Notes: generated from the letters alone by a model not told the origin. A stretch of 64,000 bases of DNA from Agroathelia rolfsii (GCA_018343915.1 JABRWF010000006.1:3906001-3970000), one strand, 5' to 3'; counted from the first letter of the stretch, positions 49,033 through 61,539 are shown. Numbers and translations are program-made.

Positions 49033-51237
49033 GGAGAGCTTGAGACTGAGTTTAAGGGTTAAAAGAGATGGTTCAAGACACTGAAAAACGGGAGAGATGG
49101 TGAGAAAAGGTTCAAGAGGACTCGTACTTATATATCTTGCTACGAAGCTACGACATAAGTTCGGATGCGAAAGTTCTTTGGTTTACTGCTGGTCTATTCT
49201 TGACTCGCTGGCAAACAGCCGAAGCAGTGAGTCGGAGCGATAGCGATAGTTGGAACGCCACGAAGTCAACGGTTTACAAAAAAAACCATCACAGCGACGG
49301 GAAGGAGGATAGCAGTAAGAGACATTAGATGGCCAGCAGAGCAGGAGTGGAGAGTGCGCTACAAGGTAAATACAGGATAGAGTAGAGCGAGAGTGGGCCT
49401 GGGATGGCGGCCAGTGCTGGCGTAGTGTGCTTCGGATAAGACTTGGTCTGGCTGTTATCGACAGAACCAACAGTCGTCATCGCCTATAGAATTGTACGCA
49501 TTGGAAAAAAGGCCTCGATAAGAGGACTCGGGTGAAAGCCTGGGGAGACCTAGCAGAGCATGCTGAGAGCAGAATAGCCGGGACATGTCAATGGCGACAT
49601 GGCTCAGACCGAGATCGGCCCGGGGCTTTGGGGACAGAGCAAAACAATTTATGTGTCAAATGTAGCTATATATGGGAATGGGGTACACTTTTACCTTATT
49701 TATGTGTGAAAAGTCTGTGGCCTCGCAACTTCTACGTAATTCGATCATGAATTTTGTATTGGCATTTTTAAAAGCCTGACTCGGACACATCATCTAAAAA
49801 TGCTTGCCCCTTTTATAACTAGATCCATTAGAACCCAGAGTACCAAATGACTCATCATTTATTTGCTTTGGCCGGTCACAGCTGTGCGTCTGTGGAACAG
49901 ATGAATCGATTTCTGTTTTGATTATGTAGCTTGACAATATAATTCCCGAGTTGCTTTACCGCACGAGAGCCCCCAGAATAATCAACAGGATATGAATCAT
50001 TGAATCAATATAGATATCTCAATTCACCTAATGTCATCATAGACTGAATGTTTCTATTTTTTAAGCGGCAGCAACCTATTGCATGTCATACCGTCATTTA
50101 AAATCTTTGGGACAAACTGTGATTTTTGCTGGTAGGTTGTTTGGCAATCAGGCGTCATGAGCTCAACCTCAACGTTCCTTTATACATATATATATATGTT
50201 TAAAAAAATAATACCTCGCTCCGTTTAAGGCACGGGGAATGCTAGTGTATCAACACAGCCCCGGAGCTCGCTACTAGTACTACCCTACTTGCGGGTAGTA
50301 AAAGTTACCGTGAATTATGTGTTAGTTTTACTCAGCCACTGAAGTCTTTGTCCACAATATTTCCATTAGAGCATCACACCAAATCATAGAATAAAAATGC
50401 TTTCTACATTTTGTATGTAGCTAAATATATTTTTCTTTGAATATCAGAGAAGTATTGTTGTGTCAAAGAAGATGGGTGGTTCAAAGTGCCAGTGGCAACC
50501 ACATAATTCACGGAAACTTTTGCTATCCGCGAGTACATGATTAAATTTGACATCATCCAAACTCTCGGAGAATTTGATCCTGGATATCATCAGATTGAAT
50601 GATTTTATAGGCAAAAGATGGGTATATATATGCAAGGAGCAAAAGTTACATGCTCACTATGTGTGCTCACAGCAGCTTCAGGATACTCAAACCTTAGATG
50701 TTTGTTGCTCTTTCTCCTTTCGCCCTTGGACTTCCCCTTATATCCATGTGACTTACCTCTATGTAAGCATATGCACATTAATTGTTTATGTGACAGTACA
50801 GTCTCAATGCTGGGGTAACATGTGTTCAAACATTTTTCTACTTCAAATCAAATCAAGGTAAAGACGGCCTTTGGATCAAAGTCACTATGCTATCCTCTTG
50901 TGGTAATTTTTTCCGTAATTTCGGCTAAGTATTTACATACCTAAGTCGATTTTGAAGGATCTTGAACACCCTGCATTTGGCTTTTATTATGCACTTGCTT
51001 TTCTACTATCTAATATTCATGGTAGAGAACCCCAGTATGGAAGCACACGACATTTAGTTAGTTCATTGTATGCTCAGGTCTAATCTATATGTTGACATAA
51101 TAATAGGAAATTTCCTGTGGGTACTTGCAAAATACTTGGTTTGGCCACTAGCACAAAATTGAGCATTTCTGTCACAACCATAGTTATACCATGCCATAGA
51201 CACTATAGTATTTAATCATGTCTAAAATACATATATT

Positions 51238-52916
51238 CAGGTTTACCAAGCATATACCCAGGTTTATTCAGCATACACTCAAGATAACCATGAAATCACT
51301 CAAGTATTTATTATTGTTATTATTATCAAGCTACAAATCATGCTATAGAGGCTATTATACATAATATATCCACAGTATATTATCTATAAGTCATAGTATA
51401 TCACAGTAAACTATAGTTTATCATTCAATTAAAGCTCAATTCTAAGCCTAAGGCTTAGAAACAGGTATATTATTATTTTGGCTCCTTTTCACTGTCACAC
51501 TAGTTGTGACATGTCACGCGTCACGTCACACAAAAGAGTGTAACTTTGTATTCCCCATCTTCAGGCACTGTCACAGGTCTATAGCAATAAACAATAATAC
51601 TATGAACACTGTGAATAGTTCCTATGGAATTGTTAGTAAAATTTTATGATTTCTCTAGCCTAATCCAAGGCTAGAGGTGATGCTCTCAGGGTTTCCAACC
51701 CTGAGGTTAACTATGGGATAGTGAACTATGACTTATAATAGCTTTGACTATAACTTGGGCTTGCAGGAAATAATACAGAGGCAAGGAAATATTCTTAGAG
51801 CTAGTAGTGGCTTGTGAAGGGACTTTAGACAAGGGAAAAGACAATAGAATTGACGAAAGAGGTCTGTGAGATGGGGGACATCTCTTAGACCTTAGTAACT
51901 TAAATACATGATTTGTATACTATTATTCTCTTACTTTGGTATGCTTTCCTAGCTTCTATTCCTTACTAATAATCCACTATTACTCCTAAGATTCTCCTTG
52001 ATTGTTCCAGTGATCAGCAATATGTACTGTAGTCCCTTTGTACCTGTGATAGTGCCTGAAGATGAGAGATTGCAAAGTTACGCTCTTTTTGTGACGTGAC
52101 ATGTCACATGTCACAACCAGCGTAGCAATGGCAGCCAGGGAGCGGAAATACAGGTATGCCTCTTTCTAAGCCTAAGGCTTAGAACTGAGCTGTAATAAAA
52201 TAGCAACTATAGCTTACTATGATATACTATGACTTATAACTAGTGTGCTATGAAGTATAATATGCTATGGCTTTTATATGGCTTGATATAATCTCTAAGA
52301 AATCCTTTGACAGCTGCATGGTAATTCTAGATATTTGCTTGGTAAACCTGAGTGTATGCTTGGTAAACATGAATAAATGCTATAATAACTATGACATGGT
52401 ACAACTAGGGTTGTGACAGGCACTATCACAGTTATACAGAAACTGTAATACATTATAATAATCATTGAAAAAATCAAGGAAGAACCTAGGAATAATATTG
52501 GATCATTTAGTAAGGATTAGTAACTAGAAAAGTGTACCAAAGTAGGAGAACAATAGTATACAATTATGTATTTAAGTTACTAAGGTCTAAGAGATGTTCC
52601 CCATCTCACAGACCTCTTTTGTTAATTCTATTGTCTTTGCCCTTGCCTAAAGTCCCATCACAAACCACTACTAGCTCTAAGAATATTTACTTGCCTCTGT
52701 ATTATTTTCCTGTAAGTCTAAGTCATAGTCAAAGCTATTATAAGTTATAGTTCACCATTCCATAGTTAACCTCAGGGTTGAAAACCCTAAGAGCATCACC
52801 TCTAGCCTTGGATTAGGCTAGAGAAGTGATTAAATCTTACTAATAATTCCATAGGAACTATTCATAGTGTTCATAGTATTCATAGTATTATTGTTTATTA
52901 CTATAGACCTGTGACA
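51238..52916. repeat. Nested, permuted inverted repeat
   Basis: Two pairs of inverted arms overlap: about 51,569-51,975 with 52,500-52,916, and about 51,238-51,580 with 52,029-52,395. The right-hand arms are in swapped order compared with a simple palindrome. Both units include a TGTCAC-rich core, and the inner pair includes the palindrome TTCTAAGCCTAAGGCTTAGAA-type block. No coding capacity is seen. Confidence 0.7.
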
Positions 52917-53757
52917 ATTTCCAAAGACTAGCACTCAATTTTTAGTTAGTTTACACCTATATTAGCATTCATAATATTACATACAAGGACTAATAATTTA
53001 ACTACGTCAGGCATTTATATCTTGTCTAGTTTATATGTGCATAGCAATGACTCTTTTATTATGTTACAAGTTGATCTATGTACTATAAATTTATTTAAGA
53101 TTTCTCATTATTTTTCTGATTTTTCTCCAATTTTTCTCTATTTTTTGGTATATAACATGTATATTACATAAGTGGACATTACATAAGTACTCTGATGACT
53201 AAGCAAAGTTATATAATCAGTCATCATGTGACTGGCCATCATGTAACTACTAGTCATGTGACTTATTATATAAATCAGGTCTAGAGCATAGGTCTAGAAC
53301 ATAACACCATCATAGACTCACTATGGTGCAATATCGCATCATACTTAGCACCTCTATGCATAGACCATGAACCAGGTGCACAGACTAGGTAGAAATAGTA
53401 TATAACCCTGTAGTGTCTCTACCTGAAGACCTCAGATTTGTTCTCTTTATCTTTAGGTAAGCACAATAGTGCTTTATATCAAGTAGTTAACTAACATAAT
53501 AAAATCTTCATCTTCAGAGCCTATCTCTCTCTCCTCCCCTCTCAAAATCCTCTCTGCTTCATGCTAGGAGGTTACAAGTGTGCTCTGTGCTACTTGTAGT
53601 TGAGGTATGCTTAGTGCTACCTCCGTAAGCTTGCATAAGACAGGTCCAGCCCATCAGTGGTGACCATTTGTAACAGCTATAACATAAAACCACACTGTGC
53701 TCAGTGCACACACCCAACAAAGCTTTACGCCTAGTTGGCCAGGGTTAAGATACCTCA

Positions 53758-55059
53758 ACCCCTATCTATATACACAAGAAAACTTGTGTCTTAACTATAG
53801 ACCTTGCTTGAAAGTCTTATAGACTTGGAGTAAAGCCTAGTAATAGAGAAGCTTGAGTTTGAGTGAGAGTAGAGACAGGGCATAGAGAAGTATACACCCC
53901 TACATCCCAAGTCCTGGGAAGAGTAAAAAAGGCCTTACTGCCTACCCCATACCTTCAAGGGGTTTCTATAGACTTTGGTTGAGTTTTGGTGACAAGAGTC
54001 TGGTGTGCTCTTGACATATTGTGTATTCTAATTTTACAAATAAATAAAAAATGCCAGCTTTTATATTAGACAGATATAGTTCTATGAGCAGTACATTCAT
54101 CCTAGCTGCTCAATACTTATTACAAGTAACTTATGTGTTAAATTTACATTTTCTCTACTGTGTTAATTGGAAAGAGTACCATTCCATACATCTTAGTAAC
54201 TGAGTGTTAATTGATAATATTAATCTTTTGATACTGGGAGAGATAAATCACTTACAGGTTTACTCTAGGCTTATATATCTATTAAGTATTCTAGTAGGTA
54301 TATATATTCTTTAACTCCTTGAGTTATATGTTTTTGTTTTTAACTTTGGACTCTATATTATTCTAAGCCTTTACTACAGACAAGTACACCACTTCAATAT
54401 AGAGTATAATAGCTATAATATTCAAGTTCTGATTAGTCTGAATGTTAAGTCTTAGACAGACAGAGATAGTAGAAAAGGGAGGGGCAGAGCAGAACAGAAG
54501 TGGAGACGGAGTAAACAGGAGTAGAGATGGGAGAGTGGATAGGAAAGGAGAGGGGTGACCAGACTTGGCCAAGATATATGTGTCAGGCCCTTACCTAGTT
54601 GCAGTCCGGGACAGGAGTTAGACAGGAGCAGGGGAACTAAGTTGATTTCTGAACTGAGGTAGCTAGGTATATGCTAGGTCAGTATAAATACTATAGTAGC
54701 AGGAGGATACCAAGAGGAATAGAAATAAAGTGAGATGGAGAGTGGGAAATGGAATACAGGGCGCAAATAGGCCAAAACTATCTATGTGAACAAGGGTACT
54801 ATCAAGAGCACACCAGTCTCTTGTCACTAAAAACTCAACTAGAGCCTACGAAAACCTCTTTAAGGTGCGAGGTAGCCTATAATGGCTATTTTACTTCTCC
54901 CAAGGCCTGGGAAGCACAGGTGTACACTTCTTGTGCCCTGTCTTAACTTTCACTCACTCTGGAGTACGCTAGTCACCAAGCTTTACTCTAAGTCTGCAAG
55001 ACTTTCAAGCAAGGTCTACTGTTGTAACACTAGGGGTCTTGTGTATGTCAATAGGGGTG
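53758..55059. repeat. Inverted repeat flanking a dispersed repeat
   Basis: Arms of about 260 bp at 53,758-54,016 and 54,797-55,059 are imperfect reverse complements; both contain CTTGCTTGAAAGTCTTA or its complement. They flank 0.8 kb that includes the GA-rich repeat at 54,447-54,793. The right arm ends 5 bp before the copia LTR. Confidence 0.65.
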
Positions 55060-55064
55060 CAGGG

Positions 55065-56096
55065 TGTTGAACTATCGTAGTTCTTGGGTTGTATAGTGTG
55101 GCTATATGCTAGCTCACAAGTTACTTGTTATGAAGCAAACACTTACTTGTAAAGAAAAGTGCAGGCTTTGAGTTGTTCCTAAGATAAGGCAAGGTTTCCT
55201 AGGATAGGAAGCAATTAGTAACTTTACTATACTGAAGATAAGACTGTAGCCAGTGTCCCTTTGAGACTACCTACTTGTTTCCCTTTAGGAAAGGCTTGTT
55301 GTCTTGTCTTGTAGACTTTGTAAGTCTAGGGTGAAGTTAGTACTCTAGGAGCTAGTCTTGTAGACTATTTAACTCACTATTTTCAAGTGAAATAACTTGT
55401 CATTTCCAGCCGAATTTGCTGGTGCTTATATAATACAAAATATTCTAATTTCTACAAGATTAGTAAGCCAATCCTGTGCTTATCTAATCCGCTTAGTAAG
55501 AAGGTTGCTTACAAATCAGCTTATAAATCAGCTTAGTAATATTCCTATTTGCTGAATAATACGCTTGGTAAGCAATCTGTGTGCTTAGTAAGTAATTTGT
55601 ATAGTATTAGTAAGTAAAATGTCTATTGATCTCAATATCCTATTATTAGATCTGTATTAGTAATATTTTATAAATATTACTAATATTATGAACTTGCTTA
55701 GTAAATATTTTGGTGATTTATAAGCAAGGATCTAGGGCATGAAAAATCAATTAGTAATATTCACAATGATTATTGAGAAATGAATATTTAAATGGAATTG
55801 TTTAATATTTATGAAAAAGATATTCATAAATGATAAAGTCAAGTGACTTCAGATATGATAATCTTATCTCTGATAAGATTAGATTTAATGAAATATTGAA
55901 AATATTAAATAAAAGAATATATGCATATTATTTCAATGAATATATGCATGTAAAGAATTGTTAATATCTCAACAATGAACGGTTGTAAAATCATGAAATA
56001 AATAATCATGTATGATATGATGTTAGATGATTATTTGAAGTATTCATTGGAATTATTGGAAAGATATGAAGCTTGTAAATATTCAATCTTTCAACA
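55065..56096 (-). repeat. Copia 3' LTR, 1032 bp
   Basis: On the plus strand it starts TGTTGAACTATCG and ends CTTTCAACA. Same length as the solo LTR at 38,664-39,695. Five bases to its left (CAGGG, 55060-55064) would be one half of the target duplication; the other half lies outside the window. Confidence 0.93.
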
Positions 56097-56105
56097 CTCC
56101 CACTC
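56097..56105 (-). promoter_or_regulatory. Polypurine tract
   Basis: In element sense GAGTGGGAG lies directly before the 3' LTR TGTTGAAAG, the expected place and composition for the plus-strand primer. Confidence 0.8.
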
Positions 56106-56115
56106 AATGAATGCT

Positions 56116-59100
56116 TTATTGCTTTAACCATCTAAGATCATTTGTTAGTCCAGCTAAATTTGAAAAATAGCTGTGCTTTGTTTCTGCCAAAGGCTTGGTT
56201 AAAACATCTGCTAGTTGTTGGTTAGTATTAATATACTCAGTCCTAGCAGTACCATCGGAGACTGTTTCTCTGATAAAGTGATGCCTAACTTCAATGTGTT
56301 TAGTACCTCTACCACCATGTTTAGGGTTATTGGCTAGGCTAATAGCTCCTTGATTATCTGTAAAAATAGTTGTTGGGTTAGATATATCTTCACCTATGTC
56401 ATTTAGTAGTTTCCGTAACCATTTAACTTGTTTTGCTGCTTCTGTGAGAGCCATATATTCAGCTTCTACACTAGATAATGCAGTGGTGTGTTGTCTTCTG
56501 GTTGACCAGGAAGTTGCACCTTTGCACATCATGGTAATGTATCCAGTTGTAGATTTCCGGTCATCTAAGTCCATTGCCCAATCTGCATCTGAATATGCGG
56601 TTAATTCTTTTGGGTGTTGTCCTTGATAGACAATGGCTTTATCCGGGGTTTTGGATAGGTATTGGAATATATGATTTACTGCAGTGAAATGCTCTTTTCC
56701 AGGATTTTCACTGTACTTCGCACATTTGTTTACAGCAAAAGTGATGTCTGGCCTAGTTATGATGGTTAAGAATGTGAGTGAACCAATCATGCTTTTGTAG
56801 TGGGTTTTATTGGCCTCTGTCACTTGGTTAGGGTTAGATTTGAGTTGGATGCTTGCTGACATCGGTGTAGAATATCCTTTTGATTTTTCTTTTTGGAATT
56901 TCTTTAGAATACCTTCACAGTAATCTTTTTGATCAATAGACAGTAATTTCTTTTTCCTGTTTCTATTGATATTGACGCCTAGGAATGATTTAGCTTCTCC
57001 AAGATCTTTCATTTCATATTTTTCCATGAGTTTTTTCTTAAAGTCTTGAATTCGCTTTTTCACTTTTCCCATGATTAATAAATCATCAACATATAAAATG
57101 AGAATGATTTTATCATTTGGGTCTCCCACTTGTTGATGGTTTATGTAGATACCTGCATCTGAGTGTGTTCTTTTGAAATTCATTTTTTCAAGTGTTGAAT
57201 GTATTTCAAAATTCCACTGTCTGCCTGCTTGTTTTAATCCATAGAGGGATTTTTTAAGCTTGCAGACTTGATCTTCTTTTCCTTTGACTGAAAAACCTGT
57301 AGGTTGTTCCATGTAAATCTCATGGTTAAGTTTTCCATAAAGGTATGCAGTGGTAACATCCATTTGGTCAATTTCCCAATCACTATATGTGGCAATTGCA
57401 AGTAAAACTCTGAATGCCTCATATCTTGCGACTGGTGACCAAGTGTCATCGAATGTATCATTTGTTTGTAAATCTCCTCTAGCAACATATCTAGCTTTGT
57501 AACGTCCATCTGATTTAATATTTAGAACCCATTTTCCTTTGAGGATTGTCTTGTTTTTGGGTCTATTAACCAGATCGTAAACATCCCTAGATTTTAATGA
57601 ATCCATTTCTTTTTTCATAGCTTCTTCCCATTTTTCATGGTCAGGTGAATTCATTGCTTGTTTATATGTTCTGGGAATATTTTCGACGTCTGCAGCCAAT
57701 GTTAGCAGATGATTTATAGTTGGTTGAACTGGTTCGATTTGGCTTGAAGTGACATAGTCTTTATATCTGGGATTAGGTCTCTTTTCTCTTCTAGGTCGAC
57801 TTGTTTCTCCAGGATCTATGTTTGCTTCTGGTGTTTGGGATTCACCTGGGAAATATTCTTCAGAAAAATCTCCAAGTGGTCCAAATCTGCCTGTTCTTCC
57901 AAGTGCTCCAGAAATACTATCTGGCTCTAGCTCTTCGTCACGTATTTCAGTATCTCTTAACTCTTCAAGATATGAAATATCTTCTTCTTCATCTGTTGTA
58001 GAGATAGGGTTTGTTATATTCCCTATGTCTATGTATTCATTTTGTTTTCGAGGATAAAGTATTTTTTCTGAGGTAGTTTCAGAACCTGATATATCTGCCT
58101 CATTGTTTTGAGGTAGCATATATTGAGCCTTTTTCTTTTCTTTCATAGGAAATATGTGTTCATCGAACTTAACATCGTATGAATCCCATATCTTTCCAGT
58201 AATTGGATCATAAAGTCTCCAACCTTTGGAACCTTCTGGATATCCTATGAAAATTGTTTTTCTGGCTTTGTCTGAAAGTTTATTTTTTCTACCTTCCTTT
58301 GGAATAGTCATCCATGCCTGGCATCCAAATACCCGTATCCTTGATATATCTGGTTGTTTTCTATACCAAGATTCATATGGAGTTTTCCAGGATTGAACTC
58401 TGGTAGGTGTACGGTTATAGGTGTATAGTGCCGCTTCCATGGATATTTTCCAAAATCCTTCTTTCATTCCAGCAGTTTTCCTAATGGCTTCAGCTTTTTC
58501 ATGGATGGTTCGTTGAACTCTTTCTGCTCTGCCATTTTGTTGGTGTGTATGCGGAATAGAAGTTTCTCTAGAAATACCAAAGTCATTGAGAAATTTGTCA
58601 AAATCTTTTGACATATATTCTCCACCTCTATCTGATCTGATAGTTTTTAACTTATTTCCAGATTGCCTTTCTGACCATGTAACATATTTTTTAAATACTT
58701 CAAGGGTTTCATCTTTTGATGATATGAAGTACATTGTGCAATATGAAGTGGCATCATCTAGGAATGTCACAACATATTTTATGTTACTCCGGATGGCATT
58801 TACTGGAAGTGAGTATAAGTCTGAGTGTACCAAATCATTTGGGTTTTTAGTACGCTCTGGAGATGGAAAATGTGGTGCTCTGATAGATTTCCCTAGTGCA
58901 CAACCTTCACAGGTTTCATAAGATGTCTTTCCTATATTTTTAGGTCCACCTATGGTGTTTCCTAAGATTTTATGGATAACATCACTACCTGAGTGTGCAA
59001 ATCTTTGATGAATTAATTCATAGGGTGTTTCTTCTGAGCTATGCAAAGATTTTGCATGTTGACTTTGTGTGATTGATCCTCTAAACTCAAAATTATTGTT

Positions 59101-60462
59101 TAGGTTGATGTATGCGCTTAGAATCTTTTTTTTGTTGATCATTAATTCCATGGTTTTTCCAGATTTTCCAATGATCCATATCCCATTTGTTTTTTGTGAA
59201 ATTTGTTGAGGGGATAGTAATCTTTCTCTAGTGTCTGGAATATACCTGACATTTGTAATGTCGAGTACATGTATTCTCCCACTGGAATCAATGTGTTTGA
59301 TTTTGACAGTACCTATCCCTTTAATTGGGAGTCTGGTGCCATCTGAGATGATTGTGTATTTTTGTTTTTCAGGAGGAAATGGTTTGTACTGGTGAAAATC
59401 CTTTAAATCAAATGTGGAGTGATGGCTAGTACCTGAATCAACTAGGTAAAAGAATTCATCATCCTGTGTTTTTTCTGTTTGATACAGAGAGAGTGAAGTA
59501 TTTATTCCTTCATCGGAAGAGCCTTCAACTTCTTCTGTTCTTTGATTTGTTTTGGATTTTCCACCATAGTTTTTCTTTCCTGTATTTTTTCGATTAAGAG
59601 GTTTCCAATTGTCTATGTGTTTGTCAGTAGTATGTTTAACATACTTTTTGCACTTTTTGCAATAGTTTTTGTTATCTGACTCCTGACTATTTGTTTTGTC
59701 TTGACCTTTAAATTTCTTTTTGAATTTTCTTTGGCCTTTAGACATATTGGACCTGCTTTGAGATTTATTATTAGTGTGGAGAGATTCACGTATGGTTTGT
59801 TCCTGCTGCAATTCTCCCCGGATTAAGTCTATTGTGGCCTTCTCGTAACCTCCCACTGCTCTTAGAATACTACCCCAAATCATGCGGTATGAATCTGGAA
59901 GTATTTCTCCTATGCGTGAGATGAAATCTTTTTCTCCAATAGATAATCCTGTAGCATTGGCTCTTGTCTGTATTTCTTGCATTTCTGAGATTTGTGTAGC
60001 CATTGATTTATCAGTCCTGAGTCTGTAGGAGTAGAACTCAGTATGATATCTTTGACCTTCTGCAAGTCTTTGAGCTTTTGCCGCTGTATAAATTTTATTC
60101 CACATTTTAGCAGCTGTTTCTTCAGCCATTAAAATATTTGCCCAAGTTTCATTTACACATCCTCCAAGTAAACCCTTTGCACGATCATCTGCTTGATCCC
60201 ATGCATTAGCTAGAATGATTTTTTTGTCTTCTCCCCAAGAAATCCCTGCAGCTGAAGCTAATTCTTGTGGTAGAATTTCTGCTGGCTTGAGATCTGGTTT
60301 TTGTAAGGGAGTAGGATCATCCTTAGGTAATCCTTTAGAGAACATTGTCCAAATGCGCAATGACTTGGCTAGGAAATAAAATTTAACTGAGAATTTGGCC
60401 CAATTTGAACCGTTGAAAACAGGAAATCCTGAGGGTATATCTTTTATAAGTATTTCAGTCAT
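56116..60462 (-). CDS. Copia Gag-Pol polyprotein, intact
   Basis: A single open frame of 1448 codons from the ATG at 60460-60462. The N-terminal Gag part starts with FPVFNGSNWAKF, typical of copia Gag. A basic stretch and a variant zinc knuckle (CKKCKKYVKHTTDKH, with His in place of the last Cys) follow near residue 270. The protease DSG is near 342. Integrase has an HHCC-like region (HQRFAHSG, then CEGC near 490-530), then HSD, RSDRGGEY and GRAERVQRT as the catalytic triad. Reverse transcriptase has FDDTWSPVARYEAFR, DQMDVTTAYLYG and YVDDLL near 1123. RNase H begins YSDADWAMD near 1289 and ends with the usual ADVLTKPL. No stops or frameshifts. The ATG has A at -3. Confidence 0.95.
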   Translation of the reverse strand: MTEILIKDIPSGFPVFNGSNWAKFSVKFYFLAKSLRIWTMFSKGLPKDDPTPLQKPDLKPAEILPQELASAAGISWGEDKKIILANAWDQADDRAKGLLGGCVNETWANILMAEETAAKMWNKIYTAAKAQRLAEGQRYHTEFYSYRLRTDKSMATQISEMQEIQTRANATGLSIGEKDFISRIGEILPDSYRMIWGSILRAVGGYEKATIDLIRGELQQEQTIRESLHTNNKSQSRSNMSKGQRKFKKKFKGQDKTNSQESDNKNYCKKCKKYVKHTTDKHIDNWKPLNRKNTGKKNYGGKSKTNQRTEEVEGSSDEGINTSLSLYQTEKTQDDEFFYLVDSGTSHHSTFDLKDFHQYKPFPPEKQKYTIISDGTRLPIKGIGTVKIKHIDSSGRIHVLDITNVRYIPDTRERLLSPQQISQKTNGIWIIGKSGKTMELMINKKKILSAYINLNNNFEFRGSITQSQHAKSLHSSEETPYELIHQRFAHSGSDVIHKILGNTIGGPKNIGKTSYETCEGCALGKSIRAPHFPSPERTKNPNDLVHSDLYSLPVNAIRSNIKYVVTFLDDATSYCTMYFISSKDETLEVFKKYVTWSERQSGNKLKTIRSDRGGEYMSKDFDKFLNDFGISRETSIPHTHQQNGRAERVQRTIHEKAEAIRKTAGMKEGFWKISMEAALYTYNRTPTRVQSWKTPYESWYRKQPDISRIRVFGCQAWMTIPKEGRKNKLSDKARKTIFIGYPEGSKGWRLYDPITGKIWDSYDVKFDEHIFPMKEKKKAQYMLPQNNEADISGSETTSEKILYPRKQNEYIDIGNITNPISTTDEEEDISYLEELRDTEIRDEELEPDSISGALGRTGRFGPLGDFSEEYFPGESQTPEANIDPGETSRPRREKRPNPRYKDYVTSSQIEPVQPTINHLLTLAADVENIPRTYKQAMNSPDHEKWEEAMKKEMDSLKSRDVYDLVNRPKNKTILKGKWVLNIKSDGRYKARYVARGDLQTNDTFDDTWSPVARYEAFRVLLAIATYSDWEIDQMDVTTAYLYGKLNHEIYMEQPTGFSVKGKEDQVCKLKKSLYGLKQAGRQWNFEIHSTLEKMNFKRTHSDAGIYINHQQVGDPNDKIILILYVDDLLIMGKVKKRIQDFKKKLMEKYEMKDLGEAKSFLGVNINRNRKKKLLSIDQKDYCEGILKKFQKEKSKGYSTPMSASIQLKSNPNQVTEANKTHYKSMIGSLTFLTIITRPDITFAVNKCAKYSENPGKEHFTAVNHIFQYLSKTPDKAIVYQGQHPKELTAYSDADWAMDLDDRKSTTGYITMMCKGATSWSTRRQHTTALSSVEAEYMALTEAAKQVKWLRKLLNDIGEDISNPTTIFTDNQGAISLANNPKHGGRGTKHIEVRHHFIRETVSDGTARTEYINTNQQLADVLTKPLAETKHSYFSNLAGLTNDLRWLKQ

Positions 60463-60468
60463 TTTGAC

Positions 60469-61230
60469 TTATACAAATTCCCAGGATATAAAGCTGTCTT
60501 CGATAGGATATAGATATATGCTATAATTTTCTATGATCCTGTTGAGGCTTGTTTCAAGGTATTCCTTGTGATGATTTTCTAGGAATTCCTTAAAGTCTTT
60601 AAGGTTTGGACCTGGATGTATGCTATCCCAATGTCCTGAATTATAGAGGTAGATTATATCGTCTAATCTCTCTATATCTGTAAGACTAACTTTGTCTTCA
60701 ATTTCCTCCGGTGTGAAGTATGGTATACTCCAATTATGAGGCGTTGGAGTGATTTTGATAAGATACCTTGTATGGTTTTGAGAGTTTCCTCTTACTTCTT
60801 CGTCTGGAAATGTGAAGGGTTCGACTTTGTCAAATCTTCCGAATACTCTTGCAAGAATTATTCTTTCTGCACAGAGAGTGAAGAATTTATTCTGGAAATC
60901 CTGACTGACTTTTTCCCAATTATATTTGGTACTGTCGAATAGGAATTTCTTTATTTCCAGGTATAATTCTGGGTTTCTGGATGGTGTAGGGAAATCTTTG
61001 TGATATGTTTCCCAATGAGATTTAAGGGTGATATGCCCTTCTCTTCGAAGTTTCTTTTTGTTCCTCTTTGCTAAGTATTTAAGTGAAGTTTTACTTAATT
61101 TCTTAGGAGGAGTGATTTCTTCAAACTCAAGTGGAATTTGAGTTTGAGGTGATTCTTCACCTGTAGAGTTGTGGTGATATTGTGTTTTCTCTGATGCCAA
61201 TATTTTGCCTGTTTTTAAGTTTATAGTATA
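60469..61230 (-). CDS. Copia leader open frame C, no methionine
   Basis: The open frame reads from a plausible splice acceptor (TTCTTCAG just above 61,230) to a TAA at 60469-60471, about 250 codons, and contains no ATG codon at all. The product would be basic in its first third (KKLSKTSLKYLAKRNKKKLR) and aromatic-rich afterwards (HWETYHKDFP, WSIPYFTPEE). I do not recognise it. The stop is only 6 nt before the gag-pol ATG. It must be translated from a non-AUG codon, joined by splicing, or not translated. The long stop-free run suggests coding selection; a captured or ancestral Gag-related gene is possible. Confidence 0.55.
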   Translation of the reverse strand, partial: YTINLKTGKILASEKTQYHHNSTGEESPQTQIPLEFEEITPPKKLSKTSLKYLAKRNKKKLRREGHITLKSHWETYHKDFPTPSRNPELYLEIKKFLFDSTKYNWEKVSQDFQNKFFTLCAERIILARVFGRFDKVEPFTFPDEEVRGNSQNHTRYLIKITPTPHNWSIPYFTPEEIEDKVSLTDIERLDDIIYLYNSGHWDSIHPGPNLKDFKEFLENHHKEYLETSLNRIIENYSIYLYPIEDSFISWEFV

Positions 61231-61539
61231 CCTGAAGAATTCTTAGTATGAAAATAAAAATCCTTAGTAGACTTATGTTGGGCTTATTGAAAATCAAAGA
61301 ATCACAAATACAATGTTTGATTTTTGTGGTAGCTAAGACTTGGCTACTTTCACAAAAGTACAGTTGCACAAAATTCAAAAATAAGTGAAATGATTGATGC
61401 AATGAAACTTGAAATGGCAGATATAAGGTTGTATAAAAATTCAAGGCTCAAGACAAAAATATAAAAGAAGAGGTAAAGACTGAAGCGTAAAGATTTTTCT
61501 AGTACTAGTAGGACTTGTAGTACTAAAAGTATAAGACTT

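Larger units (their letters stand above)
49033..55064. other. Gene-poor, repeat-derived region
   Basis: About 6 kb without a supportable gene. The first 2 kb is 5' flank of the protease and unassigned AT-rich sequence. From 51.2 kb onward there are nested inverted repeats (51.24-52.92 kb and 53.76-55.06 kb) and a second copy of the GA-rich repeat (54,447-54,793). Confidence 0.5.

Noticed and set aside
51238..55059. CRISPR-like or tandem repeat array
   Set aside because: The repeats are inverted and long, with no regular spacer pattern, and the genome is eukaryotic.
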